Assembly (NCBI RefSeq): GCF_001293565.1
Contig: NZ_JXMU01000025.1
Coordinates: forward strand, 1-56,916
Origin: Ahrensia marina
Lineage (GTDB): Bacteria > Pseudomonadota > Alphaproteobacteria > Rhizobiales > Rhizobiaceae
Reading direction: 5' to 3'
DNA length: 56,916 nt
Below the pieces are notes generated by a model, which was not told where the DNA came from, did not search any database, and saw nothing but the letters and a program-made list of their open reading frames with translations. A program made the translations under genes and the position numbers. Shown in pieces: positions 25,213 to 34,581 of the stretch. How positions within the stretch are numbered: the stretch's first letter is position 1; every line of letters begins with the position of its first letter.

Positions 25213-26427
25213 CTATCTGCGACGTAATGCACTTAGCACTTCCAGCGACGGATATCCATCCTGCGCCAAACCATAACGCGATTGAAACGCTTTGATTGCC
25301 GACCGTGTTTGCGGGCCCGGCTTGCCATCAATGGCACCATCATAAAAACCGCTGCGCTGCAAACGCAATTGCAACTCTTCGGCCTCTGCGACTGAAATGC
25401 GGGTATAAGGCCGCGTCCAATCCTTGCTTGGCGGGCCAAAGCCCGCAATCTGATCAGCCAGCAGACCAACGCCGAGCGCATATTTATCAGCATTATTGTA
25501 GCGCTTGATCACGTAGAAATTTTTCACCATCAAAAACGCCGGTCCGTCACGGCCCTGAAGAACTTTAAGCTCGGCATTGCGCGATGGTGCAGGAAACGGC
25601 TTGCCGTTTGGACGCCGAAGACCCATCTGTTCCCATTTTGCAAGGCTAAGTGATCCGCCCGGAAATTTGCGGCCCTCAGGCAGCGACACTTCATAGCCCC
25701 ATGTCTGGCCGGATTGCCAACCGTTTTTACGAAGCAAATTAGCGGCGGTGTAAAGAGCATCAGGAATCGAATTCCAGATATCTGCACGTCCATCTCCGTC
25801 ACCATCAACGGCAAATGCCTGATAGCTTGTCGGAATGAACTGCGTATGTCCCATGGCCCCAGCCCATGAGCCGGTCAGACCGTTCAGTGGCACATTGCCA
25901 TTTTGAACAATTTTCAGTGCGCTGATAAGCTGCGAGCGTGCAAATTTCGCGCGTCTGCGATCAGCATAGGCAAGTGTTGCAAGCGCGCGCGGGACATAGT
26001 GCAAGCGCTCGGGATCTTTAAGTGCCTCGCCATAACTGGATTCCATAGACCAGATTGCCAGCACAATGTTACGGCTGACACCCATGCGGCTTTCAATCTG
26101 ATCAAGCAAACGCTTATATTTGCGCGCCATGGCCTGACCATTGGCAACAGTGCGCTCGTTCACGCGGCTATCGATATATTGCCAGGCCTGATCTTTAAAT
26201 TCGGGCTGGAAACGCGCCTTGCGCAACACTTCGCTATCCGGTGTTTTCACATTGGCAAAAGCACGGTCATAAATCTGTGTCGAGACACCGTTTTTAGCGG
26301 CAACACTTCTAAAATCACGTATCCATTGTTGAAATCCCGCATCGGCAAATGCAGGTGTCGAAATCAGGGTGCCTGCGCTGATGAGTGTCGCTGCCGCACC
26401 GATCATTAAATTACGTCGATCTAACAT
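25213..26427 (-). CDS. Lytic murein transglycosylase with C-terminal peptidoglycan-binding domain
   Basis: A 404-residue MltB-family (SLT_2) enzyme. The catalytic Glu is in AIWSMESSYGEAL, followed by GSWAGAMGHTQFIPTSY, and the domain ends near residue 330. A PG_binding_1 domain follows (ELQLRLQRSGFYDGAIDGKPGPQTRSAIKAFQ, in parts). It cleaves peptidoglycan to anhydro-muropeptides. The start at 26427 follows GGGAG; a longer frame to 26490 lacks one. The N-terminus DRRNLMIGAAATL resembles a Tat signal (twin Arg), unusual for this enzyme class. Confidence 0.9.
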   Translation of the reverse strand: MLDRRNLMIGAAATLISAGTLISTPAFADAGFQQWIRDFRSVAAKNGVSTQIYDRAFANVKTPDSEVLRKARFQPEFKDQAWQYIDSRVNERTVANGQAMARKYKRLLDQIESRMGVSRNIVLAIWSMESSYGEALKDPERLHYVPRALATLAYADRRRAKFARSQLISALKIVQNGNVPLNGLTGSWAGAMGHTQFIPTSYQAFAVDGDGDGRADIWNSIPDALYTAANLLRKNGWQSGQTWGYEVSLPEGRKFPGGSLSLAKWEQMGLRRPNGKPFPAPSRNAELKVLQGRDGPAFLMVKNFYVIKRYNNADKYALGVGLLADQIAGFGPPSKDWTRPYTRISVAEAEELQLRLQRSGFYDGAIDGKPGPQTRSAIKAFQSRYGLAQDGYPSLEVLSALRRR

Positions 26428-26504
26428 TTTCTTGCTCCCGGATATATCAAACATATATCTCAACTCGTTTTTACGCACATAAGTGGACAAAATTCGGCAA
26501 CGAA

Positions 26505-27926
26505 TTATCGCTGCAATCTCAACCCGACAAAACCGCTGGTCGTGTTTTCATGCGACGCAGCATCTGAAGTGAATGTCTTTTCGTGACGCACACGGCCCGT
26601 AAGAGCGACAAAGCGATTCAGATTATACACCAAGCCCAGCTCACCGCTAAGCGTCTTTTCATCCAGTTCGGCACCGGTAAAAGCTTCATACTCTGCGCCG
26701 AGTGTGGCCGTTGCCGTCAAATTCGATAAAATGCGGTGCTGAAGGCCAAGCTCGGTTGCATAAAGAATTGAGCCGGCCACATTTTCATTGCCGCTGTTTT
26801 GGAACGATGTGCTTGTTGCCCATGTCACATCGGTACCGCGCAACGGAGACCATGTGAATTCCGCATCAATTGTCGCGCCATGAACATCATCAAACCGCGC
26901 ATCGGCAAGATCTTGCCAGCCATAACCGACAGCAATCTCACCGCTCAATTTCTCGCCCATATCAATTTCGGTGCCAAGACGTAGGCCATAACGTGTCGCA
27001 TTGCGGTCAACACCGGCGCTATCAACGGCTTCATCCATAACCCGCTGTCCGTAATTAAACTCAACAAACGGCGACAATACGCCCGACAACGCATAGCCGC
27101 CACGCAGTGTAATGTCATAATTGGTCGAATTCAGGTCGGATTGAGAGATCGTGCGGCCATCGCTCAAGCGTGCGGCGCTATATTCCAAACGCTGGATGGC
27201 AGCGGTAAGCGCGGCTGTAACACCGCCAAAATCATGCGCGAGGGCCGCTGACCCGCCATATGATCTGGTCGTTGGGTCATTGACACCGCGCACACCAGGA
27301 AACAGCACAGGATCGATTGCATCAAAATAATCCGCCGATTGCGGATCATCGCTCGATACATTGAGGCGGCCGCCAAGCGTTAAAGTCGTCGAATTTGTTA
27401 TATCAAGGCGCAAGCTGGCATCGGCATCATAAACCGGATCATCTTCTTCACCGGTAAGCTGTGTCGGAATTGATCCACCCAAATCCAATTGTAAAGCGTG
27501 GCGGCTCCAGTCGGAATTGACCAGCAAGCGCAGCGAGCTTTGAAGCGCGCTCTGGTCGCTCGTTGATTCTCCGATGCCGCTGCCGCTATTGAATTTGGTT
27601 GTTGTTCTTGTTGCTGAATAGCCGATCTCGACAGAGGGACGAAATGTAAAGTTTCCGAGCCTTATTCCCTGCGCGGCATAAGGATCGCCTTCATCAATGA
27701 CGGTGCCTTGGTCAACGCCGCCTACCGGCCCGATACGCTGCGTTGTATCAACAGGTTCAGCAAGCAAGTCATCCGCATCTGCATTTTCATCAATAATTGC
27801 TTCGATCTCATCCTGATTCTCGATAATCAGAATATCGTCGTCAGCTTCCTGCGCGCTTGCGGGCAGGATCACCGTGGAGCAAAGCATACAGGCCAACAAG
27901 ACGCGCAAGGCATATGGCCTACGCAT
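26505..27926 (-). CDS. Outer-membrane beta-barrel protein (BBP2-like)
   Basis: A protein of about 473 residues. A signal peptide (MRRPYALRVLLACMLCSTVILPASAQ) precedes an acidic linker rich in Asp and Glu (about 27-65). A barrel then runs to the end in alternating amphipathic strands such as SVEIGYSATRTTTKF, SRHALQLDLGG and FVALTGRVRHEKTFTS, closing GFVGLRLQR. The final aromatic/Arg strand fits outer-membrane insertion. It resembles the DUF/BBP2 outer-membrane family near exopolysaccharide genes. The start is uncertain: 27926 gives the clean signal peptide, while 27962 is also in frame. Confidence 0.78.
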   Translation of the reverse strand: MRRPYALRVLLACMLCSTVILPASAQEADDDILIIENQDEIEAIIDENADADDLLAEPVDTTQRIGPVGGVDQGTVIDEGDPYAAQGIRLGNFTFRPSVEIGYSATRTTTKFNSGSGIGESTSDQSALQSSLRLLVNSDWSRHALQLDLGGSIPTQLTGEEDDPVYDADASLRLDITNSTTLTLGGRLNVSSDDPQSADYFDAIDPVLFPGVRGVNDPTTRSYGGSAALAHDFGGVTAALTAAIQRLEYSAARLSDGRTISQSDLNSTNYDITLRGGYALSGVLSPFVEFNYGQRVMDEAVDSAGVDRNATRYGLRLGTEIDMGEKLSGEIAVGYGWQDLADARFDDVHGATIDAEFTWSPLRGTDVTWATSTSFQNSGNENVAGSILYATELGLQHRILSNLTATATLGAEYEAFTGAELDEKTLSGELGLVYNLNRFVALTGRVRHEKTFTSDAASHENTTSGFVGLRLQR

Positions 27927-28145
27927 TCCGTAATCGGCAATTTGACTGTATTTCTCGCACATAATGACGCGCCGGACCCTGTTTAGCTTAATTAGAAGTA
28001 AACAAGAGCGGTTAATGAACTGTTGATAAAGGTGCCAATCGGCATCAGTTTCAGTGGAAATTTTGTAGATTCTCGCGTGCCGCGACTTACCGCATGGACA
28101 AATTCTTACCGGTAACGTAGCCCTCAGAAAACGGGAAAGAAAAAT

Positions 28146-29126
28146 ATGGCAAATTCGTCCGAGCACATGGGCATCGCTTCAGCACTGCGAACACTGAATA
28201 TCGAAAAAGCTGGGCTGGATGCTGTTACCGATGCGCTTGAGAATGGTCTGGGCGAACCATTTTCCAAGGCGACCGGACTGCTCAAAGGCATAACCGGCCG
28301 TGTTATCATTTCAGGTGTAGGCAAAAGCGGTCACATCGGCTCGAAAATTGCCGCCACACTCGCCTCAACCGGCACGCCTGCCTATTTCGTTCACCCTGCC
28401 GAAGCCAATCATGGCGACTTGGGCATGATTGCACGTGACGATGCCATTATCGCCTTGTCATGGTCAGGTGAATCGCGTGAGCTAAGCGGTATTCTGCATT
28501 ATTCGAGACGCTTCGAAATTCCATTGATTGCTGTCACATCCGGCGTCAATTCAACGCTGGCCAAAGAGGCCGATATCGTTCTGGCCTTGCCGAAAAGTGA
28601 AGAGGCCTGCCCGCACGGTCTGGCACCAACGACATCGACCATCATGCAAATGGCACTCGGCGATGCGCTTGCGGTGGCCCTGCTTGAAGAGCGCGGCTTT
28701 ACAGCGACAGACTTTGAAAAGTTTCACCCCGGCGGCCAGCTTGGTGCCAATCTGAAACGGGTTGGGGAAATCATGCACACCGGCGATGAATTACCGCTGG
28801 TAGAAGCAGGCACCCATATGCGCGAAGCCATCATCACAATCAGCCAGAAAAGCTTTGGCTGTGCCGGCGTGCTTGCAAAAGACGGCACACTGGCGGGGAT
28901 TATTACCGATGGTGATTTGCGCCGTCATATTGATGGCGATTTGCTATCCATGTGCGTGGACGATGTGATGACCACCAATCCCAAAACGATCACACCGGAT
29001 CATCTGGCTGCAACGGCTCTGACCATTGTCAATGAATCCAAAATTACAACCTTGATGGTTGTGACTGACAAGAAACCGGTTGGTATCGTTCACCTGCACG
29101 ATTTACTGCGTATCGGCGCTGCCTGA
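28146..29126 (+). CDS. kdsD: Arabinose-5-phosphate isomerase (KpsF/GutQ family)
   Basis: A 326-residue enzyme. The SIS domain (about 40-190) has VGKSGHIGSKIAATLASTG, then VHPAEANHGDLGMI and LSWSGESREL. Two CBS domains (about 210-326) follow, with MHTGDELPLV and DVMTTNPKTI. It converts ribulose-5-phosphate to arabinose-5-phosphate, the first step to Kdo for lipopolysaccharide. The ATG follows GGGAAAGA. It stands alone, divergent from the beta-barrel gene and convergent with hemH. Capsule-linked KpsF is an alternative name, but no capsule genes are nearby. Confidence 0.92.
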   Translation: MANSSEHMGIASALRTLNIEKAGLDAVTDALENGLGEPFSKATGLLKGITGRVIISGVGKSGHIGSKIAATLASTGTPAYFVHPAEANHGDLGMIARDDAIIALSWSGESRELSGILHYSRRFEIPLIAVTSGVNSTLAKEADIVLALPKSEEACPHGLAPTTSTIMQMALGDALAVALLEERGFTATDFEKFHPGGQLGANLKRVGEIMHTGDELPLVEAGTHMREAIITISQKSFGCAGVLAKDGTLAGIITDGDLRRHIDGDLLSMCVDDVMTTNPKTITPDHLAATALTIVNESKITTLMVVTDKKPVGIVHLHDLLRIGAA

Positions 29127-29141
29127 TTAGATCCAAGCGAC

Positions 29142-30200
29142 TTATATCCAGCCTTGCAACTCGCGGCGGACCATCGTTTCGATAACCCTCATCCCGCCTT
29201 CGCTGTCGTTCAGGCATGGAATATGTGTGTAGTGATGACCACCGTTTTCTTCAAAAATCTCCGCGCCCTCTCCTGCTATTTCTTCCAGTGTTTCAAGGCA
29301 GTCTGAAACAAATCCCGGATTGATGGTCGCGACTTTGGTAATGCCCTGTTTTGGCAGCGCTGCAATCGTCTCATCGAAATAGGGTTGAAGCCATTCTTCC
29401 GGTCCGAAACGGGACTGGAAAGTGGTCATTAGCTTGCCTTTTTCCCAGCCAAGACGTTCTTCCAGAAGGCGCGACGTTTTCAGGCATTGGCAATGATACG
29501 GGTCGCCCTTTTTAAAATAACTAAGCGGGATACCGTGATAAGATGCAATCACACGCTCCGGCTCCCAATCCAGACCTGCCAAATGGTTCTCAATCGACTG
29601 CGCAATCGCCTCGATAAAAACCGGCTCATCATGATAGGACGGCACAGTGCGAAGAGCCGGCATGAAGCGCGTTTTCATCAACGATTCAAACACTTTATCA
29701 TTCACCGTTGCCGTTGTTGCCGCCGCATAGTGAGGGTAAAGCGGGAAAGCGACGATCCGGTCACAACCCTGATCGCGAAGCGCCGTAATCTTCTCGTCAA
29801 TTGACGGTTTGCCATAGCGCATCGCCCAATCAACGATCACGTTTTCATGCGATTTTAATGCTTCGCCCAATTTGTCAGACTGCGAGCGGGTGTAAGTGCG
29901 CAAATAGCTTTCATCCAGCTCATTGTTCCAGATTTCAGCGTAAGCCTTACCGACCTTTCCCGGCCGTGTATTAAGAACAATACCGTACAGGATTGGATAC
30001 CAAAGCGCCTTTGGCCACTCAATCACGCGCTTGTCGGTCAAAAATTCCTGCAAATAACGGCGCATGGATTTAAAATCCGTACCGTCCGGCGTACCCAGAT
30101 TGACGAGCAGCACTCCCACCTTGTGGATTTTGACAGTGGGGTGATCCGCAGGCAGCGGACCTACCGCTTTGGCTTGTTCAGGCTCAATCATTTGGGGCAT
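29142..30200 (-). CDS. hemH: Ferrochelatase
   Basis: A 352-residue enzyme inserting Fe2+ into protoporphyrin IX, the last step of haem synthesis. The family signature SYHGIPLSYFKKGDPYHCQC carries the metal-site His, followed by TTFQSRFGPEEWLQPYF and NPGFVSDCLETLEEIA with the catalytic Glu. The start could be ATG 30200 or 30191; neither has a strong ribosome site. It is convergent with kdsD. No Irr/ICE box is apparent in the 138 bases upstream. Confidence 0.94.
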   Translation of the reverse strand: MPQMIEPEQAKAVGPLPADHPTVKIHKVGVLLVNLGTPDGTDFKSMRRYLQEFLTDKRVIEWPKALWYPILYGIVLNTRPGKVGKAYAEIWNNELDESYLRTYTRSQSDKLGEALKSHENVIVDWAMRYGKPSIDEKITALRDQGCDRIVAFPLYPHYAAATTATVNDKVFESLMKTRFMPALRTVPSYHDEPVFIEAIAQSIENHLAGLDWEPERVIASYHGIPLSYFKKGDPYHCQCLKTSRLLEERLGWEKGKLMTTFQSRFGPEEWLQPYFDETIAALPKQGITKVATINPGFVSDCLETLEEIAGEGAEIFEENGGHHYTHIPCLNDSEGGMRVIETMVRRELQGWI

Positions 30201-30284
30201 TTCATTTTATTATCGCTTTAACACTGAGCGGTAAAATAGACTTCAGAGCCAATGTTTCAATGCGTCAAAATGGTTCCTGTAAAA

Positions 30285-30317
30285 AATGAAACCCCGCCAG
30301 GCAAAACCTGACGGGGT
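30285..30317 (-). terminator. Terminator after the 5'-nucleotidase gene
   Basis: ACCCCGCCAGG (30291-30301) pairs with CCTGACGGGGT (30307-30317) apart from one mismatch. On the minus strand it is followed by TTTCATTTTTT. Confidence 0.85.
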
Positions 30318-30338
30318 AAAAACAGAAACAAGAAAAGC

Positions 30339-32546
30339 TTATTTCGGTACGTTTATTGTCGCACCAATTTTCAAATCACCGGCATTAAGCTCAGGATTTG
30401 CTTCTTGAAGCTTGGTGAACATTTGACCGTTACCGTAAAACTCTGCGGCCAAATCCCAGAGGGTATCACCGGCAACGATCGTATGGGTTTTCATTTCCAT
30501 AGTCTCTTCAGCCATTTCCTCTTTCTTCATGTCTTCTTCAGCCATTTCAGCTTCGGCAGACGCTTCTTTTTCCATGGTTTCGCCCTCGGCCATTTCGGCC
30601 TCAGGTGCTTCTTTTTCCATGGCTTCGCCTTCAGCCATTTCCGCTTCAGGCGCGGCCGCTTCAATTTGAGGACCGCTTGAGGCCAGATCGCCGGCACCTA
30701 GTTTTGTTTCAGGAACCATCACTTCTGCCTCGGCTGTCGCTTCGGCTTCAGCCGCTGGCGCTTCTGCTTCGCTTGCAGCTTCGGTTTCGATAGCCGGACC
30801 GGATGATGCCAGATCACCGGCGCCCAATTTAGTTTCCGGAACCATAACTTCAGCTTCGGTTTCTGCTTCAGCCTTCATTTCCGGCTCGGCAGCAGCTTCG
30901 TCTTCGGGCTTTTCCATTTCAGCTTTTTCCATAGAGGCAGCCGCTGAAATACGACCATCGGTGTAAGGCGTATATGGATTGTTTTCCGCAAGATAGTCAG
31001 CAAGAACCTGTTCAAGGCCCGGACCAAAGTCATAGGCTTTGGCCGCATCGACAAACATGCTGTAGCCGTCACCGCCATTACGCACATAATTGTTGGTTGC
31101 AGCCAGATATGTCGCATCAGGGTCAAGCGGTGAGAAATTACCTTCTCTATCCGCAACCATTACGTCAGAGATACGGCTGCCCGGTTCAGCATCCTTGTCG
31201 AAGGTGAATTTCATACCTGCAACCTGCGGAAAACGTCCTGCGCCTTCCTCGATCTGACCGACACCATTTTCAAGCGCTTCCAGAATATCTGCGCCTGTGG
31301 TCTCGAATGTCGCAAGTGTGTTCTGGAACGGTAGCACTGAAAGCGCCTCGCCCATCGTTACTTCACCGGCATCAATTGACGAACGCAAGCCGCCGCCGTT
31401 TGTGATGGCAAACACAACACCTTGATCTTTTGTCCGGTCGAGCATTGCATCGGCAACTAGAGTACCCATCGCACACTCACCGGCGCGGCACACATCGCGG
31501 CTGCCTTCGATCATCTCGGTGGTTTCGCCGATAACCTGCGCTTTCAGTTCCTCAATTGGACCGCCAAGCTCTTTCACACGCGCAAGAACATCAGCATTCG
31601 GCTCAACCGATGCATCCAGAAGATGAGGATCGCCGCTGGCAGACGTAACATTGCCCTCATCGTCAAAGACAACCTTCAGCTCACCCAAATATTTTGAATA
31701 GGCATAAGCCTGAACGATTGGTACGTCTTTACCAGACGGGTTTTTAACGTTCACGGGGTAAGTATCCACCGCATTTTCATCCGTGTTGGAGAGCAGCGTA
31801 TGGCTGTGACCGCCAACGATCACGTCAATGCCGTCAACAGCAGCGGCAATTTCCTTATCGCGCGGCAGACCAACATGGGAAAGAAGGATAATTTTATTGA
31901 CGCCCTGCTCTTCCAGTTCGGCAACAGCGCCCTTCAAATAGCCCACTTCGTCAAGAAACAGCACGTCTTTGCCCGGCGAAGATGTTTCGTCGGTATCAGT
32001 GGCCAGAACAGATAGGATACCGACTTTTTCGCCGCCTACTTCTTTGACAATATAAGGGGTTAGACCACCTTCAATGCCGGTGCTTGCGCCGGCAATTGTG
32101 TTGCCTGAGATCACAGGGAAGTCGACATTGCCGAGAAACTTTTTAAGGCCTTCAGGACCATCATCAAACTCATGGTTGCCAACGGCCATGGCATCAAAGC
32201 CCATGCCGTTCATAAATTCGGCAGCCGCATCGCCCTTATAGGTAATGTAGAACAAAGAACCTTGGAACTGATCGCCTGCATCTAGCAAAAGGACATTTTT
32301 GTCCTCGCCGGTCAAAGCATCGCGCCGCTCGTCAATTTTGGTTTGCACACGCGCAACACCGCCGAAACACTTGCCTTCGGCTTCATCTTCAGCACCGCAA
32401 GTTGAATCATATTTATTGATGGACTCAATACGTGAGTGCAAATCGTTAATATGCAAAATATTGAGTTCATAGTCAGCAGCAGCGAAGCTTGTGCTCAACG
32501 CTAACGCCGAAACACTCATCGCAGCCAATGCAGCAATCTTTTTCAT
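30339..32546 (-). CDS. Periplasmic 5'-nucleotidase/UshA-like protein with repeats and C-terminal LysM
   Basis: A 735-residue exported protein with signal peptide MKKIAALAAMSVSALALS... . The metallophosphoesterase domain (about 25-270) has INDLHSRIE, LDAGDQFQGS, VGNHEFD and GGHSHT. The C-terminal nucleotidase domain (about 330-525) has NGGGLRSSID and ATNNYVRNGGDGY. An Ala/Glu-rich linker (about 530-687) holds two identical 20-residue units AEVMVPETKLGAGDLASSGP (565-584, 607-626) and two or three PEAEMAEGE-MEKE units. A LysM domain closes it (688-735, VAGDTLWDLAAEFYGNG). It should release phosphate or nucleosides from nucleotides while bound to peptidoglycan. No PHO box is visible upstream, unlike the phytase-like gene. 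Confidence 0.88.
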   Translation of the reverse strand: MKKIAALAAMSVSALALSTSFAAADYELNILHINDLHSRIESINKYDSTCGAEDEAEGKCFGGVARVQTKIDERRDALTGEDKNVLLLDAGDQFQGSLFYITYKGDAAAEFMNGMGFDAMAVGNHEFDDGPEGLKKFLGNVDFPVISGNTIAGASTGIEGGLTPYIVKEVGGEKVGILSVLATDTDETSSPGKDVLFLDEVGYLKGAVAELEEQGVNKIILLSHVGLPRDKEIAAAVDGIDVIVGGHSHTLLSNTDENAVDTYPVNVKNPSGKDVPIVQAYAYSKYLGELKVVFDDEGNVTSASGDPHLLDASVEPNADVLARVKELGGPIEELKAQVIGETTEMIEGSRDVCRAGECAMGTLVADAMLDRTKDQGVVFAITNGGGLRSSIDAGEVTMGEALSVLPFQNTLATFETTGADILEALENGVGQIEEGAGRFPQVAGMKFTFDKDAEPGSRISDVMVADREGNFSPLDPDATYLAATNNYVRNGGDGYSMFVDAAKAYDFGPGLEQVLADYLAENNPYTPYTDGRISAAASMEKAEMEKPEDEAAAEPEMKAEAETEAEVMVPETKLGAGDLASSGPAIETEAASEAEAPAAEAEATAEAEVMVPETKLGAGDLASSGPQIEAAAPEAEMAEGEAMEKEAPEAEMAEGETMEKEASAEAEMAEEDMKKEEMAEETMEMKTHTIVAGDTLWDLAAEFYGNGQMFTKLQEANPELNAGDLKIGATINVPK
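30669..30854 (-). repeat. Protein-level repeat inside the nucleotidase linker
   Basis: Two 60-base segments, at 30795-30854 and 30669-30728, encode the same 20 residues but differ at roughly a fifth of positions, nearly all synonymous, including a TCC versus AGC serine codon. The duplication is therefore old, and the peptide rather than the DNA has been kept. Confidence 0.8.
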
Positions 32547-32670
32547 GATAGTCTCCCTTAAGTCTTATCCATATCGCGATGTTATGTTCTGGCACCGCGA
32601 TATCAAAATACCGTAATTCAATGTGGCAATGAATCAGGTCGTTCGTCAACGAAGAAACGCCGCCCGAACA

Positions 32671-32703
32671 AACAAAATCCCGGATACTGTCAGTATCCGG
32701 GAT
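32671..32703 (-). terminator. Terminator after the Omp10-like gene
   Basis: ATCCCGGATACT (32677-32688) pairs perfectly with AGTATCCGGGAT (32692-32703). On the minus strand it runs into TTTTGTTTG. Confidence 0.85.
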
Positions 32704-32746
32704 AATGAAATAAAACTGTTATAATAAAATATAGCTCTGATCAGGC

Positions 32747-33115
32747 TTATGCGCGTGTGAGCGAGAAGTTCAGACCTGAGTCATTTGTGCAGTTCATTGT
32801 TGTTCCACCGGCAACCAACAAGCAATTTGCGACAATCGTTTTTTGCTGAACGCTGGAATAGGACGAAATCTGGATCGTATTATTGCTGATGTAGCGGTAA
32901 TTGCCATCCGCAACCTTATTGCCGGTATCAGCGGCTGTTCCGACAAAACTGCCATTGCCGAAAACATAAGAAGCCAATGTGCCCTGATTCCAGTTACCTT
33001 CGGCAAATGTTGGACCTGCAGGACGCGGTGGCGGCGCAGAAGGCCCTGCCACGACACAGCCACTCAACACAATGCCGGCAACCGCAATCGCCGCAGTAGA
33101 TTTCAATATCCGCAT
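32747..33115 (-). CDS. Outer-membrane lipoprotein resembling Brucella Omp10
   Basis: A 122-residue lipoprotein. The signal peptide ends in lipobox VLSGC (Cys19), followed by a Pro-rich spacer. The domain carries KVADGNYRYISNNTIQIS and then NCLLVAGGTTMNCTNDSGLNFSLTR. The same pattern (EGNYxY...VNCALVxxTxLNCTxxxGxxFSLTR) marks Omp10 of Brucella, from memory, so this is probably a homologue. The two Cys of the C-terminal half may form a disulfide. A perfect CtrA-type site lies about 37 bases upstream of the start. The role in the envelope is unknown. Confidence 0.78.
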   Translation of the reverse strand: MRILKSTAAIAVAGIVLSGCVVAGPSAPPPRPAGPTFAEGNWNQGTLASYVFGNGSFVGTAADTGNKVADGNYRYISNNTIQISSYSSVQQKTIVANCLLVAGGTTMNCTNDSGLNFSLTRA

Positions 33116-33151
33116 CTTTTCTACCTTCTAAAACTCTATGAGACTATTCTA

Positions 33152-33167
33152 TTAAATCAATTTTAAC
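33152..33167. promoter_or_regulatory. CtrA-binding site before the Omp10-like gene
   Basis: TTAA (33152-33155), seven bases, TTAAC (33163-33167) matches the CtrA consensus exactly. A second, one-mismatch site (minus strand TTCA-N7-TTAACCAT) lies at 33202-33220. In Brucella CtrA is reported to control outer-membrane composition, so control of this lipoprotein is plausible. The A/T-rich context makes a chance match possible. Confidence 0.6.
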
Positions 33168-33307
33168 TAAATCAACAGCGAAATTTATCAAACAAAAGCC
33201 TATGGTTAACGCCTCATGAACCATAAACGCCTCTCTAGGGCGTCTATGGGGCACAATTATGAATGCTGTGAAATCAGGGCCTTAACACTGATCAAACAGT
33301 CAAACAT

Positions 33308-34546
33308 TTAGAACGTCAGAGCGCGGTCTCCATCGGCATCTTTGATGCGTGTTGGCAGGCCAATTTCATTGAGAAGACCCAAAAACGGCTTAGGATCAAG
33401 ATCCTCAACATTGGCCATTTCACCGACATCCCATGTACCGTTCGCGATTAACATCGCAGCAGCGACGGGTGGCACACCGGCGGTGTAGGAAATGCCTTGG
33501 CTGCCAACTTCGTTGTAAGCATCCTTGTGATCGGAAATATTATAAATGAAAACTTCCGCTGGCTTGCCGTCTTTTGTGCCTTTCACAAAATCGCCGATAC
33601 AGGTCTTTCCGGTATAATCAGGCGCGAGGCTCGACGGGTCAGGCAGAACGGCTTTCACGACTTTGAGCGGAATAACTTCCTGCCCTTCAGCGGTTTTCAC
33701 AGGCTGCTCCGATAGAAGACCAAGATTTTTCAGCACCGTGAAAACATTGATATAGTGATCGCCGAACCCCATCCAGAAACGCACATCGGCTTCCGGATAG
33801 CGGTTTGACAAAGAATGAACTTCATCATGGCCGGTCATATAGGCCTTCTGTTTGCCGACAACCGGCAGGTCGTACTCATGCCCGACCTCGAACATCTTGT
33901 TCGACTGCCATGCGCCATTTTGCCAGCTGTAAACAGTCCCGGTAAATTCGCGGAAGTTGATTTCAGGATCAAAATTGGTCGAGAACCATTTGCCATGTGA
34001 GCCGGCGTTAATATCAACGATATCAATGCTTTCCACACTATCAAGATATTCGTCAGCCGCCAGACGCGCATAGGCGTTAACAACGCCCGGATCAAAACCA
34101 ACGCCCAAAATTGCCGTTACATTGGCGTATTTACAGGCATCGCGGCGCTTCCATTCATAATTGCCGTACCACGGCGGCGTTTCGCAGATTTTGTCCTGCT
34201 CCTCATGGATAGCAGTATCCATGTAAGCCGCACCGGTTTCGATACACGCCTCAAGAACACTCATATTCACGAATGGCGAACCAACATTGATAACGATCTC
34301 GCAGCCGGTTTCCCTGATCAGCGCGGCGACAGCGGCCGTATCGGTTGCATCCAGCGCATGCGCTTTAAAAACGCCATCAACTTTCATCGCTGATTTTTCG
34401 TGAACAGAGGCAATGATTTCATCGCATTTGGAAACCGTGCGGCTGGCAATATGCAAATCTCCAAGCACATCATTGTTCTGCGCACATTTATGCGCGACAA
34501 CTTGGGCAACACCGCCCGCACCGATAATCAAACAGTTCTTTTTCAA
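33308..34546 (-). CDS. Carboxynorspermidine dehydrogenase (saccharopine dehydrogenase family)
   Basis: A 412-residue NADPH-dependent enzyme. The Rossmann motif is LIIGAGGVAQVVAHKC, followed by TGCEIVINVGSPFVN and GVGFDPGVVNAYARLA. It matches the carboxynorspermidine/carboxyspermidine dehydrogenase branch rather than lysine-pathway saccharopine dehydrogenase, and its neighbour is the matching decarboxylase. It condenses aspartate semialdehyde with a diamine and reduces the Schiff base. The start is TTG 34546, preceded by AAAGGAG. It lies 35 bases downstream of nspC in one operon. Confidence 0.88.
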   Translation of the reverse strand: MKKNCLIIGAGGVAQVVAHKCAQNNDVLGDLHIASRTVSKCDEIIASVHEKSAMKVDGVFKAHALDATDTAAVAALIRETGCEIVINVGSPFVNMSVLEACIETGAAYMDTAIHEEQDKICETPPWYGNYEWKRRDACKYANVTAILGVGFDPGVVNAYARLAADEYLDSVESIDIVDINAGSHGKWFSTNFDPEINFREFTGTVYSWQNGAWQSNKMFEVGHEYDLPVVGKQKAYMTGHDEVHSLSNRYPEADVRFWMGFGDHYINVFTVLKNLGLLSEQPVKTAEGQEVIPLKVVKAVLPDPSSLAPDYTGKTCIGDFVKGTKDGKPAEVFIYNISDHKDAYNEVGSQGISYTAGVPPVAAAMLIANGTWDVGEMANVEDLDPKPFLGLLNEIGLPTRIKDADGDRALTF

Positions 34547-34581
34547 CGCTCAAATTCTCCTTTTGAGGATTACAAACGGCC

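Noticed and set aside
32547-32746. PHO box before the 5'-nucleotidase gene
   Set aside because: No CTGTCAT-N4-CTGTCAT-like repeat on either strand; the CTGTCAG at 32687 is part of a terminator stem.
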